Part shown: positions 38,633-48,194 of the stretch, in pieces | How positions within the stretch are numbered: the first letter of the stretch is position 1 | How the letters are laid out: the number at the start of each line of letters is the position of its first letter | Assembly (NCBI GenBank): GCA_034008185.1 | Contig: CM067082.1 | Location: 84,381,684-84,445,683, forward strand | Source: Gorsachius magnificus | Taxonomy: Eukaryota; Chordata; Aves; Pelecaniformes; Ardeidae | DNA: 64,000 nt | Reading direction: 5' to 3' | Notes under the pieces: model-generated | What the model saw: only the letters and a program-made list of their open reading frames with translations | Told to the model about the DNA's origin: nothing | Database searches by the model: none | Made by a program: the position numbers and the translations under genes

Positions 38633-39825
38633 GAAAGAGGGAAACGTCCCCGGTTTTCCCCAGGGTGGCGGAGCTGACCCCTTTGGCTGCGGCCGGCGGT
38701 GCGCACAGCCCGTCTCCTCCGGCACTGTCCCCTCCTTCACCCCGCAGAGCTCACTTTATAAAAGTGATTATTTCGCTGGATTTCCTCGGCTTTCTAATAA
38801 CCCTGCTGGTATGCTCACCATAAACCGGGGCACTTTATTACAATCCTGATTCAATCATTTAGCAGGATTTAATAGTGTGCGAAAAAAATCCGGCTCCCCC
38901 CGCCCGCCCCCCAGTTTCAAAATCCTTTTAGCAGAACCCAGCCTCCTGTTTCCAATTTTTTTCCTCTCTTATTCTTGGGTCTGATGCAAATTCAAGGTTT
39001 TAAGTCCACCCTGTTGCTGTCGGGAGTAGAGGATTATTGACCGATCAACAACCGTTGCCACCGAATTTGCTTTGCATTTAACTAAGAGAAAGGGAAAGGT
39101 GAAATTCACTTGCTACTGCTTTTGTGGGGAGAGGGGGAGAAATATTATTGCTGGTAAGAATTACGAATGAGGGAGCTCGGATATTTTTTTCCCCAGCTTC
39201 TTTCACTCTGCAAAAACATATGTGTCTCAGAGATTTTATGTAACGCACATGAATGAGGATTGGATCCACGCAAAAAAAAAAAAAAAAAAAGGATTGGGTT
39301 TTTTTTGTTTGTTCGAGGTTGTTTTTTTTTTATCTAATCAAGGAATGGGGACGGCTTCCACTAAAGTCCTGGGCCCAGATCCTGAAGCTGTAGGAAATAA
39401 GTGGAGAAATGCCATTTTGCAGAGCAGTGGCGTTAAATCTGAGCTGCTGGAAACGGGCGCTCGTCCTCGGCATTAAGAAAGCGTCCATCGGTCTGTCTGC
39501 GTGTATACCCGTCCTTGTACAGGAACAATTCGGATTTAAACTGCTCCAGCCTCGGAAACCGTGGTGGAGGCCTTGGGGCTGGTGGGGGTGGTGGAGTGGC
39601 TGTTCCCTTCCTCTCCCTCCTGCTTTTTGTTTTGTAGGGCTGTTCTTGGGCTGCTTTGATATGAAAATTTCTCTTCCAGAGATGGCCTTTCCCACCTCGC
39701 GTGCCTGTCAGGCGGAGGGGGCAGCCGCCTCCCAGCCCCTCTCCCTGGGTCAGACCCACTCTCGCGCCACGCGTGGCCCCGTGGGCCCTGTGTGGCGGCC
39801 CGCGGGGCCTCAAGGAGTAAAACAA

Positions 39826-39893
39826 ACAGAGAAAAAAAAAAAAAAACGAAAGAAAGGAAAAAGAAAAAGAAAGAAAGAAAGAAACGGAAATAT
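39826..39893 (+). repeat. GAAA-rich low-complexity tract in FOXF2 intron
   Basis: Nearly pure A/G sequence made of AAAG/GAAA units after a run of 14-15 A. It is a simple repeat without coding content. Confidence 0.8.
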
Positions 39894-40175
39894 CTGAGTA
39901 ACAACAGCAATAACAACAAAGCAAAACAGAAATTCCTAACGGTAAAGGTACGGATTTCAGCGGGGGACGCCCCTGTGAACCCGCCAGCCTCTCGTCCCGG
40001 CCCCCAAAACCACGTGGAAGGACGACCTGGATCTCCGAAAAATGGGTGTAAGCCTCCGCAGCAGAGCCCCGTGGGCACGGAGGAGCCCACCTGGGGGTGC
40101 AAAGGGTCCCCGCAGCCCTCCCTGCGCCCGAAACCCGGCAAGGCGGCGACCCAGGAGCCGCACCAGGGCTCTTTA

Positions 40176-40272
40176 GGGGTTTGGGGTTTGTTGTTTGTTT
40201 GTTTTTTGTGTTGTTGGGGTTTTGGATTGTTTGGGGGGTTTTATGGGGTTTTGTGTTTGTTTTTTTTTTAAG
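40176..40272 (+). repeat. G/T-only tract with repeated GGGG runs
   Basis: About 95 bp consisting almost only of T and G, with several runs of four to six G separated by T-rich loops, e.g. GGGGTTTGGGG. The plus strand is the template strand for FOXF2, so the pre-mRNA is A/C-rich here while the DNA could form G-quadruplexes. Confidence 0.75.
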
Positions 40273-40875
40273 GAAGGAAGATTTGTAACCGCTTGCTCTC
40301 CCCTGACACCCCAAGACCCCTCTGCGGTGGCGGCAAAGCGGCTTCCCCGGCGGCTGGGCTCCCAGCTCGCCTTCCCCTCGGCGGCAGCAGGCTGCGGCGG
40401 GGCCGGGGCAGGCTGCGGGGCTCGCAGAAGGACAGGAGAGTGATTGACAGGCGCCCAAGGAGCGGGCGGGGGGGACGGGGACCCAGGGCTGAGGGTCGCC
40501 TGTATTTGTTACTTGTTGAAATTCCCATAAAATTGAACAAGACCCCGCTCTCATAGGGGTTAAGTCAGGCTAAAATCCTCTTCGGTGTGGTCCAGCCCAG
40601 ACTGTCTTTGTTTGCTTAACCTCCGGGACCCACGTTTAAAAGGGCTATTTGGAAAATTTCCCCGTAAGAGCCCAACATCTTTTACCCATTTTTGTGCTCG
40701 GATTTTTCTGAGCAGACATTGTCTGTAATCACCGGCCGGGGGGGTGAGGGGGTGGGAGACAGAGACCAGAAAATTTTTTCCCTCCGGTTGCAGAAATACA
40801 CTGGATCCGCTTTAATCTCGCTCGCATTTTTCAAGATAAGCCGTTTAGGGGTTTCTGTATTTTTTTGTTTGTTTT

Positions 40876-40902
40876 CCCCCCCCCCCCCCCCCCCCCCCCC
40901 CC
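40876..40902 (+). repeat. 27-base poly-C run near the FOXF2 splice donor
   Basis: An uninterrupted run of 27 C, about 490 bp inside the intron from the exon 1 donor. Its true length is uncertain for any sequencing method, and it lies in the same hard-to-sequence neighbourhood as the damaged exon. Confidence 0.85.
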
Positions 40903-41389
40903 GCAGGGCTTGGGGGATAATATTTAACGCCTTTTTTTTGATGACCCCCGCGACGCGCCTCCGCGGACCGCGGTTTACCGAGGCGGTGGCGATGCCTGGT
41001 GGCTTCTTCCCGCTAAGCGAAGCCGCGGCCCGGGCCGGCGGGACTCGCCCCGATCCCGCCGCCCCGCACATGTCGCCAGCACCCGGGGGACGGGGACACG
41101 GAACGTGCGAGCCGGGACAGAGCCGAGAGGGAGCCGGGACGGAGCCGGGCTTTCCTCGGAGCGCTCCCTCTTGGCGCTGGGCAAAGAAGTAGGGATGCTC
41201 GCTTCCGCACTCACAGCCCCCTCGGACACCCACCCCCCCCCACCCCCGGCCCGAAACAGCTCCAACCCACGCGCGTTTCCTCGCCCTCGCAGATAATGCC
41301 CCTTTTTTCTCCCGCGCCGCGGAGGTCGGGGGTTCCCCGGCGAAAGCCCCGCCGGCGCCGCGCTCCCTGCCGCCCGCCGGGGTCCCTAC

Positions 41390-42396
41390 CTGAGAGGTCG
41401 TCGCGGGGGCTCTGGTGCAGGTAGCCCTGCTCCAGGGAGTAGGAGGGCACGCTGGAGTGGATGCCGGAGGAGGCGGTGTTGGCGGCGGGGAGGCCCTGCT
41501 GCTTTATGTAGGGCGAGGCCCCCGAGGCTGTCCAGTGAGCCGAAGGGCTCGTGTAGGGCGAGTGGCACTCGATGGCGCTCGCCATGGCCGGAGAGGAGGG
41601 CACGGGGCTGCTGCTGCTGTCGGGGCCATAGTCCCCGTTGGCAGTCACCGGGCAGCTGGCCATGTAGGTCGAGCCGGGGTTGGGCGACATGTGCGGGACG
41701 TGGTGGCCGCCGCTGAGTCCCTCGTAGCCGCTGGCCATGGCGTTGGGCATCATGAGGTTGTAGCCGTTGGAGTGGCAGGCGAGGGAGGCGGGGGGCGCCT
41801 GGAAGTCGAAGCCTTGCGGGAGGATGGAGGCGCCGAAGCCCAGCCCGTTCATCATGCGGTACATGGGCTTCAGCGCCTGGCATTTCCTCCTGAAGCCGCG
41901 GGGCCGCGCGAAGGAGCCCTCCTCGAACATGAACTCGCTGGCCGGGTCGATGGTCCAGTAGTGGCCCTTGCCCGGGCGGCCCAGGCCCTTGGGCAGCTTG
42001 ATGAAGCACTCGTTGAGGGAGAGGTTGTGGCGCACGAGTTTTCCAGCCCTGGTAGGAGCCGCGGAAGAAGGGGAAGCGGGCCTGCAGGAACTGGTAGATC
42101 TCGCTGAGGGTCAGCCGCTTGGAGGGCGAGCTCTGGATGGCCATGACGATGAGGGCGATGTAGGAGTAGGGGGGCTTCTCCGGCCGCCGCAGCCCCGAGC
42201 TGGCCTTCTTGCTCTTGGAGGACGCCGCCGCCGCCGAGGAGGAGGAGGAGGAGGAGGTGGAGGTGGAGGAAGAGGAGGTGGAGGTCTCCAGGGCGGAGGA
42301 GGGCGGCCGGCTCATCTGGAGAGCTCCGGGAGCCGGGCTGCAGGAGCGGAGAGGGACGGGGGGCTCCAGCTGCTGCCGGCCGCTCTCGGTGGTCAT
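41390..42396 (-). CDS. FOXF2: FOXF2 coding exon 1 (forkhead domain), frame broken by apparent 1-base deletions
   Basis: Exon 1 of a forkhead transcription factor that binds RTAAAYA-type DNA in the nucleus. The start codon is at 42396-42394: the protein begins MTTES, as vertebrate FOXF2 begins MTTE. A Ser/Thr run (about residues 39-57) precedes [20 protein letters not shown] (from about 67), the start of the forkhead domain. The frame reads to W118-K119 at about 42040, then shifts. The next frame continues [33 protein letters not shown] and the FOXF2-type [14 protein letters not shown] and [20 protein letters not shown], ending [18 protein letters not shown]. Two bases are missing in the recognition helix, and R-R-R after GSF is reduced to A-R, three further bases. 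The exon ends TCAG followed by the donor GTAGGG. With the two bases restored the whole protein is 391 residues, shorter than the human protein as I recall it because Ala/Gly/His-rich inserts are absent. FOXF1 is excluded by the N-terminus and C-terminal half. Confidence 0.96.
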
Positions 42397-42477
42397 CTGG
42401 CGGAGGGAGGGGAATGGGGCAGGGTGGGGTGAGGCTGGGAGGGAAGGGGGGGAGCCGGGCGGGGTGGGTACCGGGGC

Positions 42478-42591
42478 GCGCATCCCTCCCTGCCGTCCCT
42501 TGCGCAATGGCTCCTCCCCCTGGGGGCGGCGGCGGGGCGGCGGCAGCGCCCTGCGCATCCCTCCCTGCCGTCCCTTGCGCAATGGCTCCTC
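42478..42591 (-). repeat. 39-bp direct repeat (two identical copies, 75-bp period) in FOXF2 5' region
   Basis: An identical 39-bp block occurs at 42478-42516 and 42553-42591, separated by 36 bp of GC-rich sequence. Each copy contains the palindrome TTGCGCAA (42500-42507 and 42575-42582), the classic C/EBP dimer site, followed by an ATGGC (YY1-like) core. The block lies 82-195 bp upstream of the start codon, so it is in the core promoter or 5' UTR. The 75-bp period equals 25 codons and the frame is open through it. Confidence 0.85.
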
Positions 42592-42994
42592 TGCTTTCCG
42601 CCGGAGCCAGGCGCTGGGCGGGATGGACCGGCCCGGCCCCGGCCCCGGCCCCGGCCCGGCCCCCGCCCTCCCCGCGCCGCGCCGCCCGCGGAGGGTCCGC
42701 TCAGCGCCGCTCCGCTTCCTCCTCTGCCCCCCACCTGGGGACCATCCCGCTGCCTAATCCGGCGAGGGGAGGAAGCGCAAGAGCCCCCCCCTCCAATCTC
42801 TTCCGCACTGTTACTCTTTCATACACACTTTTTTCTTGCGCAAAAGGCACAGCGCGACCGCCTATCAGTGCCTCCAATCTTGGTCTTCTTTTTTAAAATT
42901 TTTTTTCTTTTTTTCCCCGCAGACCCCCCTGAATTCGGCCGAGAAATCAGAAGAGATAGAGAGAGGGAGGGGGGAGCGGGGTTGGAGAGAGAGA

Positions 42995-43003
42995 GACCAC
43001 CCC
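42995..43003 (+). promoter_or_regulatory. GLI-like site in FOXF2 promoter
   Basis: GACCACCCC differs at one base from the GLI consensus GACCACCCA, about 600 bp upstream of the FOXF2 start codon. FOXF genes are known Hedgehog-responsive targets in mesenchyme. A nine-base match with one mismatch in GC-rich DNA is weak evidence on its own. Confidence 0.3.
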
Positions 43004-43382
43004 CTTTCCAGCTGGCCTGTGGCCACCCCTCATCTGGGCAGGAGGCGCTGCCGCCGCCGCGGCTCCGTCCCCGGGCTCGCCCTCGCCGCCAGCCCCGCAG
43101 CAGCGGCGACGCCGCTTACCGCCTCCCCGGGCCCCCCCGGCCCCGCAGGCACCGGGCTGCCCCTGCTCCCCGGCACGGCCCCGGGGCGAAGGCAGCGGCT
43201 GCCAGCCCGGAGCTTGGCCGCTGCACCCCGGGGCGCACGGGCACTTATGCCGCCGGCTGCGGGCGTGGGGGCGTGTGAGGGGGTCGCCCACCCCGCGGAG
43301 ACCCGGGCAGCGGTGCCTGCTGCCCCTCAAGCCCTCCAGACCGCCGGGCTTCGAGACTTATCGCTCTCCCTCGCCACCCCCC

Positions 43383-43390
43383 TATAAAAG
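43383..43390 (+). promoter_or_regulatory. TATA box facing away from FOXF2 (candidate divergent promoter)
   Basis: TATAAAAG, a full TATA consensus, on the plus strand at the upstream edge of the main CpG island about 1 kb from the FOXF2 start codon. It would place a start at about 43,415 and drive transcription away from FOXF2. Many CpG-island developmental genes have divergent non-coding transcripts. No convincing protein-coding gene lies downstream on the plus strand. Confidence 0.4.
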
Positions 43391-43497
43391 GCAATTATTT
43401 TAGAGGGCAACAAGGGGTCGAGTCCGAGGACCAGGGATGCGCCCTTCCCTCCGCCTCCCCGGGGCGTCCCCTCGGTGCAGCGGGTGGGTCACGCGTG

Positions 43498-43518
43498 CCG
43501 GCAAACGCCGTTTGCCGG
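43498..43518. repeat. Perfect 21-bp palindrome in FOXF2 upstream CpG island
   Basis: Two 10-base arms, CCGGCAAACG and CGTTTGCCGG, flank a single C. It lies 1.1 kb upstream of the start codon and about 110 bp downstream of the plus-strand TATA box. The arms carry GCAAAC/GTTTGC cores resembling variant forkhead half-sites. It could bind a dimer or form a hairpin in RNA. Confidence 0.85.
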
Positions 43519-44359
43519 AGGAAACGGGGCGCCGGAGGGGGCAGGGAGGAGAGGGGCCGGCGGAGGCACAGGCCCGCTCCCGGATGATGGAGGAGGCTCC
43601 GGGATCAAACTGGAGACAGGAGGAGGACGACGGCGGGATGAGAGGCAGAGCCGGCGGGGATGCTGGACCAAAGGCACGGGGGTGGGAAGGACGCGGGGCA
43701 GAGCGGGACGCCGTGTCGGCGTGCCTGCAGCGCTGTGTGTCTGCGTGTCTGTCTGCGTGTCCGTCTGTCTCCAGCGCAGCTCCGTGCTGAGAGCTCGCTG
43801 GTGGGTACGGGCAGGGAGGGGGTGGGGCTGGTCCCAGACAGTGACCTGCAGTTGAGTGGTAGCAGGCTTTTTCCATCAAACTCTGCCTGGATACCACACA
43901 CAGAGCCCAAGTGTCAGTTTACTGCCCTGAGCCCGGCTCCTTTTCCCTAAGCTCCACAGTAATTAGACAAAGAAAACCTAAATTAACTGAACAGGCGTCG
44001 ACAGCTTCCTCCAGATCACCACTGCTACATACATGGGAATGTGCCCGAAAATGGCTTGATTGTACCTGAGGATCAGCTAAGAAAAACACTACCAAGCCCG
44101 GCGATGTTTACTATACATTTTTAGTAGAAAAAAAATGATCGCCCAGTCGATAAGACCGCGTTTACCTTTCCTGAGGCATCAGTTTAAATTGTTCCTATTG
44201 TAAAAAAAAAAATAAAATTAAAAATTATATGGATGTCTGTCCGCCTGTCTATCTATCCCTATCTATCTTTTCTTTTTTTTTTTTTTTTCCTGGAGGGGCA
44301 GGGAGGCCGACGTGCCATTCCTGATCTCGTTGTAACGACTTATTGGGAGTATATTTTTG

Positions 44360-44388
44360 GTAAATATCCGTGGGTTTATACATAAACA
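44360..44388. promoter_or_regulatory. Cluster of forkhead-type sites 2 kb upstream of FOXF2
   Basis: GTAAATA (44360-44366) and ATAAACA (44382-44388) both match RTAAAYA. The second is part of an inverted pair GTTTAT-AC-ATAAAC (44374-44387). Three half-sites within 29 bp make this a candidate FOX-bound element, possibly autoregulatory. Confidence 0.4.
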
Positions 44389-47300
44389 TCCTTCCCTGCT
44401 CTAGATCGGCGAGCCAGCGTCCTTTTTCGCCTTCTGTGACGGGACATCTGTCTGAATGTCACCCTCGGGTGACATGCCCAAGTCATTTCGGTTAAATGTA
44501 TTAAATGCAAAGGGGCGGGAGCGGGAAGACGTCGTCTGAAAATGCCTCTAACCTTCCCCCGTTTCAGCTAACTCGTTTTGATCATTAATGTCAGTCGAGC
44601 GGGAGGAAGTGTTTGCTCCCAACACGGATGTCGCGATATATGAAGGTGTCGTTGCTTCCTCCGCCGTGCGGGGCAAGGACGGGCAAGGACACGGGGGCGG
44701 GCCGGGCAGCCCCGGAGGCAGAGCCGCCCGCTGCTTCCATCGCGACATGACGCAGCCTTGGTACGAGAATGGGAGTAGCACAGCCAGTTGGCAGCCACCT
44801 TCTACCTGTTCGAGCGATGTCCGCTTCGCAGCAGCCGCTTGGTCGAAACATGGCATTAAGAAGTCCCCGAAAGCCAGGGACCCGAGCCTGTAAAAGATGG
44901 TTTTGAAAGGGGCTGTGATTGAAGGGAAGTGCATTCGCTATTTGGTGGAGATGTTTATTTTGGTTGGTGTATCCATTGCTGAGCTGATCCCAGCTTTGGA
45001 GCGCAACTGGTTTGTTTTACCAGAGTATACGGAAATTAAACTTTTTGGCAGATTTGGTTACTCAGATGTTGTTCTATAATAATCGTTTTTATTCTAGGAA
45101 ATCTCTTCATTATTGCGGTTTCAGTTTCATGTTCATAACTCGGTCCCCTCTGCTTCGTGGGCTAAATGAAATAAGTTAGATTAAACCAGTTAAGCAAATG
45201 GAAGACAAATATGAAAGATAAATGTTTACGGTTATCTTAGAGTCCTCCCCCCCTCTTTCTTCCCCGCCCCCCCCTCCCTTTTTGTTCTTTTTCTGTTCTT
45301 TTCCTCCTTTTTTTTAACTGCGTGCTTCAGGCTCTTTCCTCTCCTCTGAGGTCCTGCAGATGAGAAGCGTTTTTTCAATTAAAGCCCAGACTGAAACTTA
45401 AACAAATCCCTCCAGTATTGTAAAAGTGCGTTTCCTTAAGCCCTGGAGGATTTTCCTCCAACTGTCAGTTTCAGGGTGCCTGGATTTAGCTCTCGATCCG
45501 CAGGGGCTGACAGAGATCCCTTTCCGCATGAGGGGCATTTTAACGAGCTGGAGGAGCCGAGCAGCCGCAGCGGAGCAGCCGGTCCCGGTGGCCCCCGGCG
45601 GCCCGGGGCGAGCGCCCGGAGGGGGGAGCAGAAAGGCCGGGATGGGAAGGGACTCGCAGCCGCCCTGCCCCGTCCTTTGTGCTGCTCCCGGGACCTCTTG
45701 ACTTCTCGGGACCTCTGGCCGTAGCCGTGCGATCCCGATGTTTGTTTGGAGAGGTTTTTCCGCCTTTTTCTTTTTTTCGCCCCCCCCCCCCCCATTTTCT
45801 TTTCTTTGCATACGCAAGGGGTAGCAGGCGTGACTCTTTTCATAGATGTCTCCCCGAAGGCTGCCATCAGGAGCCTTCTTCCCAGCTCGCGTTGAAGGGT
45901 CCGTCTCTCTCTCCTTTCCCAAGGCAGAGGAAAAGGGGGAGACGGCCACCCCCTCCCATCTCAAGGGCAGACAAGGACATTCAGCGCAAACGCAGGGCAC
46001 CTCTCCTTGCGGGGGGGGGGGGAGAATCAAACAAAAAAACAACCAAAACCCCCAGCCCTACCCCAAAATCATGGCCAGAGGTGCTCCCTGCACAGAACGA
46101 GCACCTCTCTCACAGCATTTTGCAGGGGGTTACCTGGGGTATCGCCACATGGGTTTGGCTGGCTTCCCCTGAAGATACCTTGGGAAATATTTCAGCAGTG
46201 CCTAGATGGAAGGGGGGAGCTAAGCCTGGGTCAGGACACCTCAGTGAAGGTAGTGATCGTGAATTAGCAGGGCCGCACCTTTCCCTTTCCTCCCTCCGCC
46301 GTCCGGGGCAGCTTTGTTCAGTGCCCGAGGACGGAGAGAAAGACCGGGCGCGAAACAAAGTTTGGGCGAGAAGCCAGCCGAGGAGCAGAATCTATCCGCC
46401 TTTGGGGAAGTGTTTTTCAGGAGGAAATCAGCCTCAGCAGGTGGGAGAGGAGGCGCCACCCAACCGTCCCACGCCGGACACGCAGGACCCCGGCTCCCGG
46501 GAGCGTCTCGCAGGGAGCCGGGACTCGGCGGGCCCCGAGGGCCAGGGAACTCCGCGGAGGGGAAAATGCAAGCGCTGGACACCGGGGGCGCGGTGACATT
46601 TCCACACCCACACCCACGCACCCCGGACAGGTTCTGCTTTCCCAGGAATTTTGTCTCTGCAACGGGCTGAAAAGAATTTCTTAGCTTTTAGACTTTCCGG
46701 GAGGGCACATACAGCCTAAGATTTTGTTGCCCTGTTGACCCCTCGCCATCCCTCCCAGCCTCCCCCCCCCCCCCGCCCAATACTGCCTCCGTCCGTGCAT
46801 CCCATCCCGTCCTCGCCACGGCACGAGAGCCGTGGCAGAACCCCCCGCTGCGAGCCTGAGGTGCCCACTCCCCGCCCGAGCAAGCTGAGCCCAGGGTTTA
46901 GAAAAGCCGACTTCCACCCAGCCGCGGGGCTCTCCTGGGGGTGCCGAGGGCGATCTGCCGGGACCCCTGCGGGCTGCCCGCCCCCTGCGCCCCTCGATGC
47001 TTTCTCCACCGGCCCGGGCCGGTGGGACACAGGGGGAAGGGGGTCCCCAGGTGTGGGCTACAGCAGGGGCTCCGGGCTGATGGAGGAGACCTGGCCGCCC
47101 TGCAGATCACCCGCGGGCGTTGCAACAGCCCCCCGGGGCTGCGCGGACATCGGGGCGATCAAACCTGCGCAAAGACACGCTCCGCGTACAGTAATAGCGT
47201 CGGGTTTTGTAAGTGTCAGCCCCCGAGTACTTCCACCAAGTGTTTGTGTGGGTAGACTTTGCTTTTCCTATGCCAGATGACAATGTTAAAGATTTTATCC

Positions 47301-48171
47301 CCTCCCGGCTCTGCACAGCTCCAACTGAACTTCCCGGAGCATCAAAATAAACCCCCTACAGCGGTCAGGATATAGGTCACCTCTCTAAAAGGAAACACAA
47401 CCCTTCCAAAAATATAAAACATCTTTGACGCAAAAAAAAAAAAAAATACTCTTTTGTCTCCGAGCATCCTCTGTCGGTGTAAATAAAACGTGACAGGCGC
47501 GGGGTAAAATAAGAAGCGGGATGTTTCGAGATGAGAGCGGAGGCGAGGTCTCCGGGCAGCGGCGGCAGCGGAGCCGGCAGCTGCGGGCAGGTGGAGGGGT
47601 CCCGGTGGGGAGGCGGAGGGGTCCCCGCCGCCCGCCCGGTGGGGAGGCAGGCAGCGGGGCTGGGGCAGACCTCCGAGGGGACGCTGCCGAGGAGAACGGG
47701 CGCCGGATCCGACACCCCGGCCGGGGCTGGCTGGTGAAGGTCGCGCAAGAGCCCGCAGCGATGGCGCAAACGCGTTAGCGGCGGCCCCCGCCGGCGGATT
47801 CACCGCGCCTCTGCCGGGCTGTAGGACAAAGCTCCCCCCTCCCCCCCCATCCCGCTTCGCGTACCCCGTGGACAGCCGCGAATAAGGGCAAGCAGGGTTT
47901 GGCCCGAGATCTGAACGCACGGTACCTTTTTGACGGGCTTCTCCCTCCTCCCCCCCCCCCCCCCCCCCGCCCAGGTTTACATTCCGATCAAATGAGATTT
48001 CTGACTTTACACATTGTCAATAATTTTCATAATGCTCCAGCCTTAATTGCTTTCCATACCAGTTGCAGCAGACAATTAGTTTCAGCGGCGGCGAGGGAGC
48101 CAGCGGTGCCCCCGGCTCTGGCGGAGGGCTGCGCTTTTCTCCCGGTTCCCCGCTGCCCCCCGGGACATCTG

Positions 48172-48194
48172 CCCCCCCCCCCCCCCCCCCCCCC
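48172..48194 (+). repeat. 23-base poly-C run
   Basis: An uninterrupted C homopolymer in the upstream CpG island. Its length is likely uncertain. Confidence 0.85.

Larger units (their letters stand above)
37445..41389 (-). other. FOXF2: FOXF2 intron 1
   Basis: Single intron of 3,945 bp with GT donor (41389-41388) and AG acceptor (37446-37445). It is phase 1, as the codon is split G|TG. The interior is heterogeneous: GC-rich CpG islands at both ends (37.48-38.06 kb and 39.69-40.48 kb), a less GC-rich block at 38.74-39.20 kb, a homopurine tract at 38.51-38.63 kb, and long homopolymers (21 G at 38,544; 19 A at 39,272; 27 C at 40,876) likely to be unreliable in length. No nested gene or mobile element is recognisable. 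Confidence 0.9.
40930..43790. promoter_or_regulatory. CpG island covering FOXF2 promoter and exon 1
   Basis: Very GC-rich, CpG-dense DNA spanning the donor site, all of exon 1, the 5' UTR and about 1.4 kb upstream. No TATA box in the minus-strand orientation was seen between 42.4 and 43.4 kb, which fits a dispersed CpG-island promoter for FOXF2. The transcription start cannot be fixed from sequence. Bounds are by eye; no CpG ratio was computed. Confidence 0.8.

Noticed and set aside
40176..40272. Telomere-like repeat (G/T tract)
   Set aside because: Units are irregular TTTGGGG/TTGT mixtures, not vertebrate TTAGGG. It is a low-complexity tract.
39433..40554. 373-codon open frame on the minus strand within the FOXF2 intron
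   Set aside because: It crosses poly-A, GAAA and G/T simple repeats, giving Phe/Ser and Lys/Thr/Asn runs. There is no coding signature or domain.
41211..41389. Read-through of the exon 1 frame past the splice donor
   Set aside because: The consensus donor TCAG|GTAGGG and the in-frame match of exon 2 to the FOXF2 C-terminus show that splicing occurs at 41,390.
41390..42396. Assignment to the paralogue FOXF1
   Set aside because: The MTTE start, the [14 protein letters not shown] and [13 protein letters not shown] segments and [16 protein letters not shown] in exon 2 are FOXF2-specific; FOXF1 differs in all of them.
37278..42396. FOXF2 pseudogene
   Set aside because: Intron, splice sites, C-terminus, UTR signals and CpG island are intact, and all frame damage is confined to five apparent homopolymer losses in 140 bp. 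Sequence error is the simpler explanation.
45679..46596. 305-codon open frame on the plus strand upstream of FOXF2
   Set aside because: GC-rich composition artefact with overlapping frames and no recognisable domain. It also crosses a poly-G run near 46,010.
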